A DNA stretch of 64,000 nucleotides, taken from Vibrio sonorensis. Its GTDB lineage: Bacteria; Pseudomonadota; Gammaproteobacteria; Enterobacterales; Vibrionaceae. The translations under genes were made by a program, and so were the position numbers. This document shows, piece by piece, positions 11,180 through 18,862 of this stretch. The notes under the pieces were generated by a model. That model was given only the letters and a program-made list of their open reading frames with translations. It made no database searches and was not told where the DNA came from. Location of the stretch: the NCBI RefSeq assembly GCF_001854765.1, contig NZ_LJJE01000002.1:186001-250000 (forward strand), in the 5' to 3' direction. Positions within the stretch are counted from its first letter, which is position 1. Every line of letters begins with the position of its first letter.

Positions 11180-11959
11180 ATGGAAGTCACCATAGAAATA
11201 TTGATCACTCTTTTTTTCGTAGCCACGGCGGCTGGTTTTATTGATGCAATGGCCGGTGGTGGTGGACTGATCACATTGCCTGCGTTATTAGCGGCAGGGG
11301 TATCGCCAACTCAAGCACTCGCTACCAACAAGCTGCAAAGTTCATTTGGTAGCTTTTCAGCCAGTTGGTATTTTATCCGCCGTGGAGTGGTGAGTTTTAA
11401 AGAAATGCGCGTCGCCATTTTGTGCACTTTTGTCGGCGCTGCGATAGGGGCGGAAGCGGTTCAATACATCGATGCCAGTATACTAACCAGCTTAATTCCC
11501 ATACTGTTGATAGCTATCTCACTCTATTTTCTACTGGCGCCAAGCACTAAGCCGCACTCGGGAAAACCTAAGTTATCCGAGGCTATGTTTGCTTTTAGTG
11601 TTGGTGGGGGCGTTGGTTTTTATGATGGTTTTTTTGGCCCAGGTACGGGCTCGATATTTACCGTCTGTTTTGTGGCTATTGGTCACTTTAGCTTAGTCGA
11701 TGCGACGGCAAGGACAAAAGTGCTTAATTTTACCTCCAATATCGCCGCATTACTGTTCTTTATCATAGCGGGGTTACCGGTATGGGAGTTGGGGTTAGTC
11801 ATGGCGATTGGTGGTTTTATTGGTGCGAGATTAGGGGCAAAAGCTGTGATAGGAAAAGGGCAAAAATATATCCGCCCTCTAGTGATTGTAATGTCTATGC
11901 TGATGGCAGCAAAACTGCTTTGGCAACAGCACTCTCAATGGCTTCAATCAGCTTTTTAA
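11180..11959 (+). CDS. TSUP-family (TauE/SafE) membrane permease
   Basis: A 259-residue inner membrane protein with about eight hydrophobic segments. The N-terminal pattern (AAGFIDAMAGGGGLITLPALL) and the second-half repeat (GFYDGFFGPGTGSIF) are hallmarks of the TauE/SafE (YfcA-like) family, which exports sulfite, sulfoacetate or other small organosulfur anions; the substrate here cannot be inferred. ATG follows GACAGGAAAAT. The last 65 bases overlap the 3' end of the convergent LysR gene, so the two transcripts are antisense to each other at their ends. Confidence 0.85.
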   Translation: MEVTIEILITLFFVATAAGFIDAMAGGGGLITLPALLAAGVSPTQALATNKLQSSFGSFSASWYFIRRGVVSFKEMRVAILCTFVGAAIGAEAVQYIDASILTSLIPILLIAISLYFLLAPSTKPHSGKPKLSEAMFAFSVGGGVGFYDGFFGPGTGSIFTVCFVAIGHFSLVDATARTKVLNFTSNIAALLFFIIAGLPVWELGLVMAIGGFIGARLGAKAVIGKGQKYIRPLVIVMSMLMAAKLLWQQHSQWLQSAF

Positions 11960-12755
11960 CTCTGTCAATTTGGTAGCTGTTGGGGCGTAAACAGATATGA
12001 ATAGGACGATATAAGGGCTCTAACTCTGCAAAGTGAAAACAGTATTTCTCTTCTATAGCCAGTGTTTTTACGATCGATAGTGGTACTAGTGCTGGCGCGA
12101 CACCGCATAGCGCTAATTGTGCAGTTGCGGTGTAGGAGTCCATTTCCATCATTGGTTCGATGCCAAGTTTAGATAGGATTGCGATTTGATAGGTATTCGC
12201 CGAGTTATTGAGATCGTTAGTTAGCACTTTGTCTGGAAGGGCTAGTAATGGTGATTTACTGACCACGTAAAGAGGTTCGTCCGCAAGGTGAAACGTCATT
12301 AAACCGTGATGGGGTGGAAGGTGACCTGCGCAAAGACCCAACATGGCTTTACCGGATTGAACATGCTCTACAATACGAGGTGTGTGATTGGTGGTAATCG
12401 TAATATGGCGATCGACCGTTAAGTAATCACTGATAAACAGGCTTAAGTAACCAGCAACCAGTGTCTCGGAACAATCCATTCGTATTAAAGAGCAGTCCGC
12501 TAGAGATTGCTGTTCAAAGATAAGTCCCCTTAACTCGTTGAACGCAGGACCGACATTATTGATTAAGTCGACGGCTTCTGGCGTTAACTTGATATGGCGA
12601 CCATCGGGAGCAATCAGTTTTTTTCCCAACTTCTTTTCAAGGTTGGCAATGCGTTTGCTCACTGCTGATTGGCTGATATATAGCAAGCTACCCGTTTTAC
12701 TCATGGTTTTAGCCTTGCTCAATACCAGTAAGGTTTCGATCCCTTCTAGTAGCAT
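11895..12755 (-). CDS. LysR-family transcriptional regulator
   Basis: A 286-residue regulator with an N-terminal winged HTH (SKTGSLLYISQSAVSKRIANLEKKLG near residues 17-43) and a C-terminal periplasmic-binding-like effector domain. Most LysR proteins act on a divergent neighbour, but here the neighbouring permease is convergent and overlaps by 65 bases, so the target is more likely the gene set upstream on the same strand (small ORF, flavodoxin, VOC protein) or elsewhere. No effector can be predicted. Confidence 0.85.
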   Translation of the reverse strand: MLLEGIETLLVLSKAKTMSKTGSLLYISQSAVSKRIANLEKKLGKKLIAPDGRHIKLTPEAVDLINNVGPAFNELRGLIFEQQSLADCSLIRMDCSETLVAGYLSLFISDYLTVDRHITITTNHTPRIVEHVQSGKAMLGLCAGHLPPHHGLMTFHLADEPLYVVSKSPLLALPDKVLTNDLNNSANTYQIAILSKLGIEPMMEMDSYTATAQLALCGVAPALVPLSIVKTLAIEEKYCFHFAELEPLYRPIHICLRPNSYQIDRVKKLIEAIESAVAKAVLLPSA

Positions 12756-12821
12756 CTTATCTATGAAAGTTAGGAATGGTTTAACTCACTCTAACCCAGC
12801 CAAAAAGCAACCACAAGCTAG

Positions 12822-13088
12822 CTAATTGCGGTCACATGCAAAGCAGTACGACTGACGTACTTGAATTAATAGCTTTAAATTACGCCTTTTTTCGAACTGA
12901 GCCTTTTGTTGGCATTGATTCGCAGCGTAGTCGACATCATGTAGATTTAGATCGTGAGCTAATCTCATGGGCAATAGGTGTCGAGCTCGCTTGAGTTCGT
13001 CTGCTACATTGTTGCATCTGCGCAAAGCTAAGTAATATTGCAAAGCAATGTTACACCGGATCAGATAGTCTAAAAATTGCTTAGTCAT
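12822..13088 (-). CDS. Hypothetical 88-residue protein coupled to flavodoxin gene
   Basis: I do not recognise this protein. It is basic, helical-looking, with three cysteines near the C-terminus (NQCQQKAQ, SYCFACDRN) and several before. Its ATG lies eight bases inside the 3' end of the flavodoxin-like gene, an overlap typical of translational coupling, which argues it is real. It would be the third gene of a VOC–flavodoxin–this operon. It could also be a chance frame. Confidence 0.45.
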   Translation of the reverse strand: MTKQFLDYLIRCNIALQYYLALRRCNNVADELKRARHLLPMRLAHDLNLHDVDYAANQCQQKAQFEKRRNLKLLIQVRQSYCFACDRN

Positions 13089-13647
13089 CGTCTTTCTCCT
13101 CAGTCATTAAACGAGCGATCCTCTGGCCAAAGTAGGTGGCAGTTTGAAGGTCGTTGGGGTGGATTTGATCGTTTTCAGGGCTGGCGACTAAACCTATACT
13201 TGAACCGGTTCTGTTGAGTTTGCGTTGGTCTGTAAATTGTGAAGAGTTAAGGCCAGCCCAAACCATTCCGTGTTGACATGCCAAGGTAAAGAAAGAAAGC
13301 AAAGTCTGTTGTTGCTCACCATTAATACTGCCTCCAGTAGTAAAGCCAGCTGCTAACTTTCCATCCCACATTCTTTCCACATAAGCATCGCTGGATTTAT
13401 CCATAAAGGATTTGAATTGGGCACTGGCACTTCCCATATAAGTTGGACTTCCAAACAGAATGGCGTCGCATTGCGCTAACTGATCAAAGCTCGCTTCGTT
13501 AGTGTAACGGCCGCCATGGATGTCTTCTTCTTTAATCGCAACAGCGACAACCTTAGCCCCTTCAGACTGAGCTCCTTCTGCAATATATTGGGCTATGGTT
13601 TCCGTGGCGCCATTTTTTGAGTAATAAACAATACCGACTGTTTTCAT
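13081..13647 (-). CDS. Flavodoxin-like / WrbA-type NAD(P)H:quinone oxidoreductase
   Basis: 188 residues with a complete flavodoxin fold: the FMN phosphate loop YYSKNGATETIA near residue 8, the GSPTYMGSASAQFK motif near 67-80 and TTGGSINGEQQQTL near 103, as in WrbA and related FMN quinone reductases. Likely a two-electron quinone reductase in the cytoplasm. It starts nine bases after the VOC protein stop, in the same direction, and overlaps the next small gene. The C-terminus is acidic (EEKDDD). Confidence 0.85.
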   Translation of the reverse strand: MKTVGIVYYSKNGATETIAQYIAEGAQSEGAKVVAVAIKEEDIHGGRYTNEASFDQLAQCDAILFGSPTYMGSASAQFKSFMDKSSDAYVERMWDGKLAAGFTTGGSINGEQQQTLLSFFTLACQHGMVWAGLNSSQFTDQRKLNRTGSSIGLVASPENDQIHPNDLQTATYFGQRIARLMTEEKDDD

Positions 13648-13656
13648 TGTGTTTTC

Positions 13657-14076
13657 CTAGTGTTGGTAGTCATTGCGAGATGCCGAATCTTGGCTGGTGT
13701 ATTGAATAAATTCCCATTCAATGCCGTCGCGGTCATAGAAGTAAACGCGAATACGGGCGAGTTCGTTTGCCGCTGACCCGTTTTGCTGATAGCCAGCTTC
13801 TGTAAGACGTCTCTCAACGTCTTTGGCATTTTCTACGACTAAGCCGATATGGTTGATTCCAGTATCAAAGTAAGGTGTGCGCTTTACGTGTTCCAATTGG
13901 CGAGGCTCGATCTCCTGCAAAGCTAAATAGGTATCATCGGTACCAATATGGCACCACCTTTTACTGTTTTCGCCTTGGTGTCTGACAAAAAAATCAGGTA
14001 GGGCTGTTTGCAAAAAATCGACAGTTCTATCTAGATTGACGACGGTTAAGTTGGCGTGTTCGACATAGGTTTTCAT
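13657..14076 (-). CDS. VOC-superfamily (glyoxalase/bleomycin-resistance fold) protein
   Basis: 139 residues with two beta-alpha-beta-beta-beta repeats: N-terminal EHANLTVVNLDRTVDFL and second-half INHIGLVVENAKDVERRL, followed by RVYFYDRDGIEWEF. Metal-binding positions (His near residue 5, His near 72, Glu near 123) are compatible with a metal-dependent lyase or dioxygenase fold, but the reaction cannot be named. The ATG at 14076 is chosen because GGAGGAG lies six bases upstream; in-frame starts further up lack such a site. First gene of a small operon with the flavodoxin protein. Confidence 0.8.
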   Translation of the reverse strand: MKTYVEHANLTVVNLDRTVDFLQTALPDFFVRHQGENSKRWCHIGTDDTYLALQEIEPRQLEHVKRTPYFDTGINHIGLVVENAKDVERRLTEAGYQQNGSAANELARIRVYFYDRDGIEWEFIQYTSQDSASRNDYQH

Positions 14077-14414
14077 TTTTGCTCCTCCATCAGTCTTATT
14101 TTGACTGTTTACTTGTAATGAGGTTGAGGTAATCACCTTTCTTAAATACCAGCGCCCCTATGAGTGTTAGCTTTTGAACGATCAAGATTAACGATCGGCG
14201 TGATAACTCAGAAGATCACTGCAATTCGGTGAAAAATTAACTTTTTGGTAAGAGGTCGGTGGTTCAGACTGTCGATAGAACTCATCCTGTCTTACTTGTT
14301 TAGTAAAGTTATTTGTTTATTAATATAAAGCTTAATTTGATTAAGTAAACAAAAAAACTTTATTAATGTGCTAGAGCAAGCAGGCGATGGGATCCGGATC
14401 TTAGATTTAGGGCG
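14077..14414. other. Intergenic region upstream of the VOC/flavodoxin operon
   Basis: About 340 bases without a gene, between the grcA terminator and the VOC gene. It is AT-rich near 14300-14360, where TTTGTTTA and TAAACAAA form an imperfect inverted repeat about 40 bases long overall. This could be an operator for the operon. No promoter is clear enough to mark. Confidence 0.35.
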
Positions 14415-14444
14415 AAAAAAAACGGCGCTAAAATAGCGCCGTTT
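14415..14444 (-). terminator. grcA intrinsic terminator
   Basis: Read on the minus strand: AAACGGCGCTATTTTAGCGC then CGTTTTTTTT, a strong AACGGCGCTA/TAGCGCCGTT stem followed by eight T. Confidence 0.92.
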
Positions 14445-14468
14445 CTAAAAATTTTTGATGAGTTAGCT

Positions 14469-14846
14469 TTATAGAGACTCTGTAAAAGTACGAGCGATAA
14501 CGTCGCGTTGTTGCTCTGGAGTTAGAGAGTTAAAGCGAACAGCGTAGCCAGAAACACGAATCGTTAGCTGTGGGTAGTTCTCAGGGTGAGCGACAGCATC
14601 TTCCAGTGTTTCACGCTTAAGTACGTTAACGTTTAGGTGTTGACCACCTTCGATACGTGGAGCGGTTTCAATAGCAACTTCGCGACTTTCGTATTCGCCT
14701 AGGTCGTTGATGGCAACAACTTGGTCAGACTCGTAGCCTGAGTTTGCAGCAACACAACGCGCTTCGTTCTTTTCACTGTCTAGTAGCCAGATTGAGTTTA
14801 GTAGTTCATCATTGGCTGCTTTAGTAATTTGGATACCTTGGATCAT
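14469..14846 (-). CDS. grcA: Autonomous glycyl radical cofactor GrcA (YfiD)
   Basis: GrcA is a spare glycyl radical domain that replaces the damaged C-terminal part of pyruvate formate-lyase after oxygen exposure, so mixed-acid fermentation can resume. The 125-residue protein carries the radical motif [10 protein letters not shown]; the radical glycine is Gly100. ATG at 14846 follows AAGGAGATAGTG; an adjacent GTG one codon upstream is not needed. A class II FNR-type promoter lies 60-110 bases upstream, consistent with anaerobic induction. Confidence 0.96.
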   Translation of the reverse strand: MIQGIQITKAANDELLNSIWLLDSEKNEARCVAANSGYESDQVVAINDLGEYESREVAIETAPRIEGGQHLNVNVLKRETLEDAVAHPENYPQLTIRVSGYAVRFNSLTPEQQRDVIARTFTESL

Positions 14847-14906
14847 CACTATCTCCTTAGTCCACGTTAAGTGGTGTAATTGGTGTTAATTTCCGAATTT
14901 TATTGA

Positions 14907-14957
14907 GCTGTGTATTATATAGCGCATAACCATGATTATAATATTGATTTAAGTCAA
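14907..14957 (-). promoter_or_regulatory. grcA promoter with FNR-type site
   Basis: On the minus strand the -10 hexamer TATAAT occupies 14919-14914. The dyad TTGATTTAAGTCAA (14944-14957) matches the FNR consensus TTGAT-N4-ATCAA at nine of ten positions. Its centre (14950.5) is about 42 bases from the expected start near 14908, the class II activator position. No good -35 is needed. Regulation by FNR is inferred from this geometry and from the gene's role. Confidence 0.7.
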
Positions 14958-15171
14958 AAAACAACCAAAAACATTAATTGGTGTAGGGTTTATTTTTTGT
15001 TCTTAATCAATAAAACCTTTAAAAACAGTACAATTACAATAAATTTTATAAACTAAAAAATAGTTTAATGCTGTTTTTGTTGTAAATTTACTACATAATT
15101 TGGTTTTTTGTGGCCTTCGACAAGGTTTTTAAAGGGGATTAAGCGTCAATTTGAAAGAGTAAAGTGATTAA

Positions 15172-16053
15172 ATGACAGAATTAAAAAAGCCCAATATGGA
15201 AAAGCTGATAGGTGCTCATGTTTCCGCTGCTGGTGGTGTAGATAAAGCCCCTGAGCGAGCAGCCGAAATCGGTGCCAATGCCTTTGCTTTGTTCACTAAA
15301 AACCAGCGACAGTGGAAAGCCAAAGATCTTGAGCCTGCAATGATTGAATCCTTTATCAAACAGTGCAAAAACTATGGATTTGGACCGAAAAGTATTCTTC
15401 CGCACGACTCTTACTTAATCAACTTAGGTGCGCCAGATAGTGAAAAGTTAGAAAAATCGCGCTTGGCCTTTGTCGATGAAATGGAACGGTGTAAACAATT
15501 GGGACTTCAGCTTTTAAACTTCCATCCCGGTAGCCATTTAAAAGCGCTCTCTGAAAAAGAGTGTTTATCCCGTATTGCAGAATCCATCAACTTTGCAATA
15601 AGTGAAGTACCCGATGTGGTTGCCGTTATTGAGAATACCGCAGGGCAGGGGACGAATCTGGGGTGGAAGTTTGAGCATATTGCCGAAATCATTGATCAAG
15701 TGGACGACAAGAGTCGCGTTGGCGTATGTATCGATACTTGCCACACTTTTGCCGCCGGTTATGACCTTAGAACTTTTGATGCGTGTGAACACACCTTTGC
15801 TGAATTCGACTCTGTGGTGGGGATGCACTATTTAAGAGCAATGCATCTTAATGATTCAAAAATAGAATTGGGTGGCAAGGTGGATCGTCATCATTCATTA
15901 GGTGAGGGGGAAATTGGTTGGAACTGCTTCGAGTATATTGCCAAAGATGACAGGTTTAATGGTATCCCTCTGATTTTAGAGACGATTAACCCAGAAATAT
16001 GGAATGAAGAAATTCAGCAGTTAAGAAAATTTCACCTTAATTCAGGGCGTTAA
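15172..16053 (+). CDS. nfo: Endonuclease IV (AP endonuclease)
   Basis: Nfo cleaves DNA 5' of abasic sites in base excision repair, using three zinc ions. The 293 residues cover the whole TIM barrel: [10 protein letters not shown] at the start, [61 protein letters not shown] and PLILETINP, holding the expected His, Glu and Asp ligands. The chosen ATG has AAAGAGTAAAG upstream; an internal ATG eight codons later would give the usual family start but lacks a ribosome binding site. Lies near ung, another base excision repair gene. Confidence 0.97.
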   Translation: MTELKKPNMEKLIGAHVSAAGGVDKAPERAAEIGANAFALFTKNQRQWKAKDLEPAMIESFIKQCKNYGFGPKSILPHDSYLINLGAPDSEKLEKSRLAFVDEMERCKQLGLQLLNFHPGSHLKALSEKECLSRIAESINFAISEVPDVVAVIENTAGQGTNLGWKFEHIAEIIDQVDDKSRVGVCIDTCHTFAAGYDLRTFDACEHTFAEFDSVVGMHYLRAMHLNDSKIELGGKVDRHHSLGEGEIGWNCFEYIAKDDRFNGIPLILETINPEIWNEEIQQLRKFHLNSGR

Positions 16054-16118
16054 TTCTTGCGAGTGTCGAATTGGCATCTTTCTTTCATATGCTTTGTTGA
16101 ATAGAAAAGGAGGATGCC

Positions 16119-16226
16119 ATGCCTTATACCCGATATACCCCATCAGTTAAGCCAGCGCGATTACCAGCTCCAAACCGCCATATTACCGGTCGCGGTCATT
16201 ATCGCATTCCACAGAATAATAGCTAA
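16119..16226 (+). CDS. Small basic Pro/Arg-rich protein (35 residues)
   Basis: ATG at 16119 is preceded by an excellent ribosome binding site, AAAAGGAGG, five bases upstream. The product, beginning MPYTRYTPSVKPARL, has net positive charge, five Pro and five Arg, and no cysteine. It lies in the nfo–ung gap, same strand as both. I do not recognise a family; similar tiny Pro/Arg-rich peptides occur in vibrios. The strong ribosome site is the main argument that it is translated. Confidence 0.55.
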   Translation: MPYTRYTPSVKPARLPAPNRHITGRGHYRIPQNNS

Positions 16227-16292
16227 CCCCTTGCCCCTTGAGAGTTTTTTGAGACAATACGCTCTGTAATGACTCTCAAAGGGCTAGTAGGT

Positions 16293-16976
16293 ATGACTCA
16301 GTTAACTTGGCACGATGTAATTGGCAAAGAAAAAGAGCAAGATTACTTTCGCCAAACAATGGAATTTGTCGAGAAAGAAAGACAATCAGGCAAAGTGATC
16401 TTTCCACCCGCCAATGACGTTTTTAATGCCTTTAGTGCTACCGAGTTTCAGGATGTAAAGGTGGTTATACTGGGGCAAGATCCTTACCACGGCCCCAATC
16501 AAGCCCACGGTCTCTGTTTTTCGGTTCTGCCCGGTATCAAAACGCCTCCTTCTTTGGCGAATATGTACAAAGAGTTGGCCGCCGATATAGAGGGCTTTCA
16601 AATACCTAGTCACGGTTATCTGCAATCGTGGGCAAAGCAAGGTGTTCTGTTGCTTAATACAGTATTGACGGTAGAGCAAGGTAAAGCGCACTCGCATTCT
16701 AAAACCGGATGGGAGGCTTTTACCGATAAAATTATCGCCGCGCTAAATGAAAATAATGAGGGGATTATTTTCTTACTTTGGGGAGCTCATGCTCAAAAGA
16801 AAGGAAAAATTGTTAATAGAGAACGCCATTGCGTTTTGACTGCCCCGCACCCTTCACCGCTATCCGCTCATCGCGGTTTTTTTGGTTGCCAGCATTTTTC
16901 TAAAGCCAATGAGCTCCTTGAGCAACAAGGAAAAAAACCAATAGACTGGCATCTTCCACATGAGGTAAGTGCCTAG
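16293..16976 (+). CDS. ung: Uracil-DNA glycosylase
   Basis: Ung removes uracil from DNA, the first step of uracil base excision repair. The 227-residue protein has the catalytic water-activating motif [13 protein letters not shown] near residue 61, the uracil-binding [10 protein letters not shown], and the DNA-intercalation loop [13 protein letters not shown] near 186. ATG at 16293 (MTQLTWHDV) is preferred over the ATG eight codons upstream because the family starts with an x-LTWHDV-type segment. Complete and uninterrupted. Confidence 0.97.
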   Translation: MTQLTWHDVIGKEKEQDYFRQTMEFVEKERQSGKVIFPPANDVFNAFSATEFQDVKVVILGQDPYHGPNQAHGLCFSVLPGIKTPPSLANMYKELAADIEGFQIPSHGYLQSWAKQGVLLLNTVLTVEQGKAHSHSKTGWEAFTDKIIAALNENNEGIIFLLWGAHAQKKGKIVNRERHCVLTAPHPSPLSAHRGFFGCQHFSKANELLEQQGKKPIDWHLPHEVSA

Positions 16977-17059
16977 TTGCTCATTTTTCGACCGAAATCA
17001 AAGCAGAAAACCCCCCTCTCTAATACACTTAATAAAAGTAGGTGTTAAGGAGAGACACT

Positions 17060-17611
17060 ATGATGGTCGAAAGAATAAGGCGCGAACATGGATACATGGT
17101 GCGCCTACTAGCAATACTTCGCGAGAAGTTGAACTGCCTTAAGAACGAGCGGGAAATCAACTACAACTTGATTCGAGAGGTTGTTGACTATTTAGCGAAT
17201 CACTCTGAAAAAGTACATCACCCTAAAGAAGACATCCTTTATGAGTACTATATAGAGAAATACGGTCACCACGAGCAGATTGAAAACCTCGAAGAGGATC
17301 ATGTACATCTATCTCAATCTACACATGCGTTTTTGGATACCGTGGACATGATCTTGCAAGATGCCATTGTTCCGCAGCATATCTTTATCGCACAGCTTGA
17401 AGAGTTTATTTTGACTCAAAAGCGGCACCTAGATATGGAAGAGCAATCCATACTCCCCCTTATTAATAAAAGCTTTACTACTAATGACTGGCAAGAAGTG
17501 GAAAGTCGCTGGTCAGTGAATGAAGATGATCCCGTTTTTGGCGACACGATTGCAGAGCAATACAAACTACTAGCCAAGCGCGTTAATGCCAGCCGTGGAG
17601 AGTGTGTATAA
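17060..17611 (+). CDS. Hemerythrin HHE-domain protein
   Basis: 183 residues, mostly an alpha-helical hemerythrin-like HHE cation-binding domain. Candidate iron ligands are visible: His in RREHGYMV, HSEKVHHPKED, EEDHVHL, and KRHLDMEEQSI. Such proteins bind a non-haem di-iron centre and take part in oxygen/NO sensing or iron–sulphur repair; the exact role here is unknown. ATG at 17060 follows AAGGAGAG. Stands alone, followed by a terminator. Confidence 0.85.
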   Translation: MMVERIRREHGYMVRLLAILREKLNCLKNEREINYNLIREVVDYLANHSEKVHHPKEDILYEYYIEKYGHHEQIENLEEDHVHLSQSTHAFLDTVDMILQDAIVPQHIFIAQLEEFILTQKRHLDMEEQSILPLINKSFTTNDWQEVESRWSVNEDDPVFGDTIAEQYKLLAKRVNASRGECV

Positions 17612-17637
17612 ACCAAAACATTCTGTTTGGATGTACG

Positions 17638-17668
17638 AAAGGCGTGGCTCTTGTAGTGCGCCTTTTTC
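17638..17668 (+). terminator. Terminator after hemerythrin gene
   Basis: AAAGGCG and CGCCTTT arms separated by a 14-base loop region, then TTCTTTT. Confidence 0.65.
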
Positions 17669-17753
17669 TTTTATCAACTCTGACAATCAGTTGTTTATAT
17701 AAACCGTTATGTTATAACGTACCAATAATAAATGACTATTGGTGAGAAGATAA

Positions 17754-17972
17754 ATGGCGAATCCGGCTATCCCAACGACTTATGAAGAGTGGAAACACTG
17801 TATTGTGACCGATTGTGGCGTTGATTTAACACCGCAATATATTGAGCAGCGACTTAATGCCTTACAAGACAAAAACGACGAGCACACAAAGCAGTTTATT
17901 CGAGTATATGGAGAACAGCATTTACTGTCGGTCATTACATGGTTTAAGAAAGCGCAGGCGACATATCAATAA
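17754..17972 (+). CDS. Hypothetical 72-residue protein
   Basis: I do not recognise this family. The protein is soluble-looking and mildly acidic, with Trp in EEWKHC and ITWFKKAQ and two Cys. ATG follows GGTGAGAAGATAA. Codon use is like its neighbours and the length and ribosome site suggest a real gene. Its TAA lies inside the left arm of a 50-bp palindrome, and its last seven bases overlap the convergent gene. Confidence 0.7.
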   Translation: MANPAIPTTYEEWKHCIVTDCGVDLTPQYIEQRLNALQDKNDEHTKQFIRVYGEQHLLSVITWFKKAQATYQ

Positions 17973-18008
17973 AAAGGCTCCATCAGGAGCCTTTTTATTG
18001 ATATGTCG
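17959..18008. repeat. 50-bp perfect palindrome, bidirectional terminator
   Basis: A 23-bp perfect inverted repeat (17959-17981 and 17986-18008) with loop ATCA. The core GGCTCC/GGAGCC flanked by A5 and T5 acts as an intrinsic terminator in both directions. Unusually the arms extend another 12 bp and are coding: the left arm holds the stop of the plus-strand gene, and the whole palindrome encodes the last residues of the minus-strand gene. Confidence 0.9.
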
Positions 18009-18172
18009 TCGAGATCATCAAGTCCTATGCCCATGTCTAGCAGCTCTTTTTGCAAGCGCTGTCTGTCTTTGATCGCTTCTATTTCTCTCCATTTCCTTTT
18101 TACAGGTTTTGCACGAGTGCGAATTTTAGGTAGTTCGAAATCCATCAAATCTTCACTGTTTAAGCCTTCCAT
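17966..18172 (-). CDS. DUF3545-like small protein
   Basis: 68 residues, highly charged. The segment KRKWREIEAIKDRQRLQKEL resembles the DUF3545 family of small Vibrio/Shewanella proteins of unknown function (recognised by eye, not searched). ATG at 18172 follows AGAGGTGGCTT. The C-terminus (DISIKRLLMEPFY) is encoded by the 50-bp palindrome, so its final 13-14 codons are also the transcription terminator; the ancestral protein may have ended earlier. Confidence 0.7.
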   Translation of the reverse strand: MEGLNSEDLMDFELPKIRTRAKPVKRKWREIEAIKDRQRLQKELLDMGIGLDDLDDISIKRLLMEPFY

Positions 18173-18674
18173 AAGCCACCTCTTTGTTTATGTCTCTACG
18201 ATGGAACTTTTTTAATATCATTCTGGCAGGAGCTTAACTTTGATTCGTTTCTCATTTGTTACGTTTCAGTGAAGGTTTTCTTAGAATTTTACTTTCAGCT
18301 CACAGAATTTTTGTTAGCTCTGATTAAATAGTGAGCGATCAAACCCCCGAAAACGATTAAATTTGAGGGGGGCTTATGTTAAATAGATGGAAATGGTTCG
18401 CGCAGTAGATGCCGTTTTTTGGTAGTGGAGAACTTTTCACCTTCTTTAACATTGCCACTAGAAATCGGTATCGATTCGACTTAACTGCGATCCCTTAGTG
18501 TTCAAGGGATAAGAGTAAAAGTGGAACAAAAAAAACAGTAAGTAAATAAAGCTGTCAAAATGTTACGTTATTTTAAAAATATTGTTCTGGCTTTTAAGTT
18601 TGATATTTAATGTTTGTGTTAATTTTATGTTCCTTAATAGTGAATAATAACATTTTAGTGCATTTGGGTGCGTA
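18173..18674. other. Intergenic region with two hairpins, no gene
   Basis: About 500 bases without a convincing ORF. Two hairpins are visible: CCCCC/GGGGG at 18344-18371 with an 18-base loop, and a perfect ATCCCTT/AAGGGAT stem with a seven-base loop at 18490-18510. Neither is followed by a T run. The part from 18520 to 18670 is strongly AT-rich. A small RNA cannot be excluded, but I see no promoter–terminator pair that defines one. Confidence 0.35.
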
Positions 18675-18703
18675 TTGATTTTTTGCTGTCTTGACTGCAT
18701 TAT
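18675..18703 (+). promoter_or_regulatory. Putative promoter of the symporter leader RNA
   Basis: TTGATT (18675-18680), exactly 17 bases, CATTAT (18698-18703). Transcription would start around 18710, just upstream of the structured leader. Confidence 0.5.
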
Positions 18704-18720
18704 CCGCCCGTCAAAAAAAA

Positions 18721-18841
18721 CGTCGGAAAGTAAAATGGACGCGCTAAGCGGGTTTTACCTGTCCTTACTGCAATAATAAGCTGAGCATTATTGACACTCG
18801 GTAGCGCAGTAAGACGGATGGCTAGGATGCACATCCCGACG
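18721..18841 (+). ncRNA. Structured 5' leader, candidate riboswitch
   Basis: A closed multi-branch fold can be drawn: P1 CGTCGG (18721-18726) with CCGACG (18836-18841); P2 GTAAAA (18730-18735) with TTTTAC (18753-18758); P3 CTTACTGC (18764-18771) with GCAGTAAG (18806-18813), capped by AATAAT/ATTATT (18772-18777, 18787-18792); P4 GATG/CATC (18817-18820, 18832-18835). The P1 3' strand ends 12 bases before the ribosome binding site GAGG and 21 bases before the symporter ATG. This is how translational riboswitches are placed. It does not show the glycine riboswitch core, nor any other class I know. Ligand unknown; alanine, glycine or Na+ are guesses from the gene. Confidence 0.5.
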
Positions 18842-18862
18842 CTAACTCACTACGAGGATGTT

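Noticed and set aside
18721..18841. Glycine or c-di-GMP (GEMM) riboswitch
   Set aside because: The conserved cores of both classes are missing; only short segments (GGTAGC, GGATGG) agree with GEMM.
18791..18862. Earlier TTG start for the symporter
   Set aside because: It would translate P3 and P4 of the structured leader; the family starts at the ATG at 18863, which has a ribosome site.
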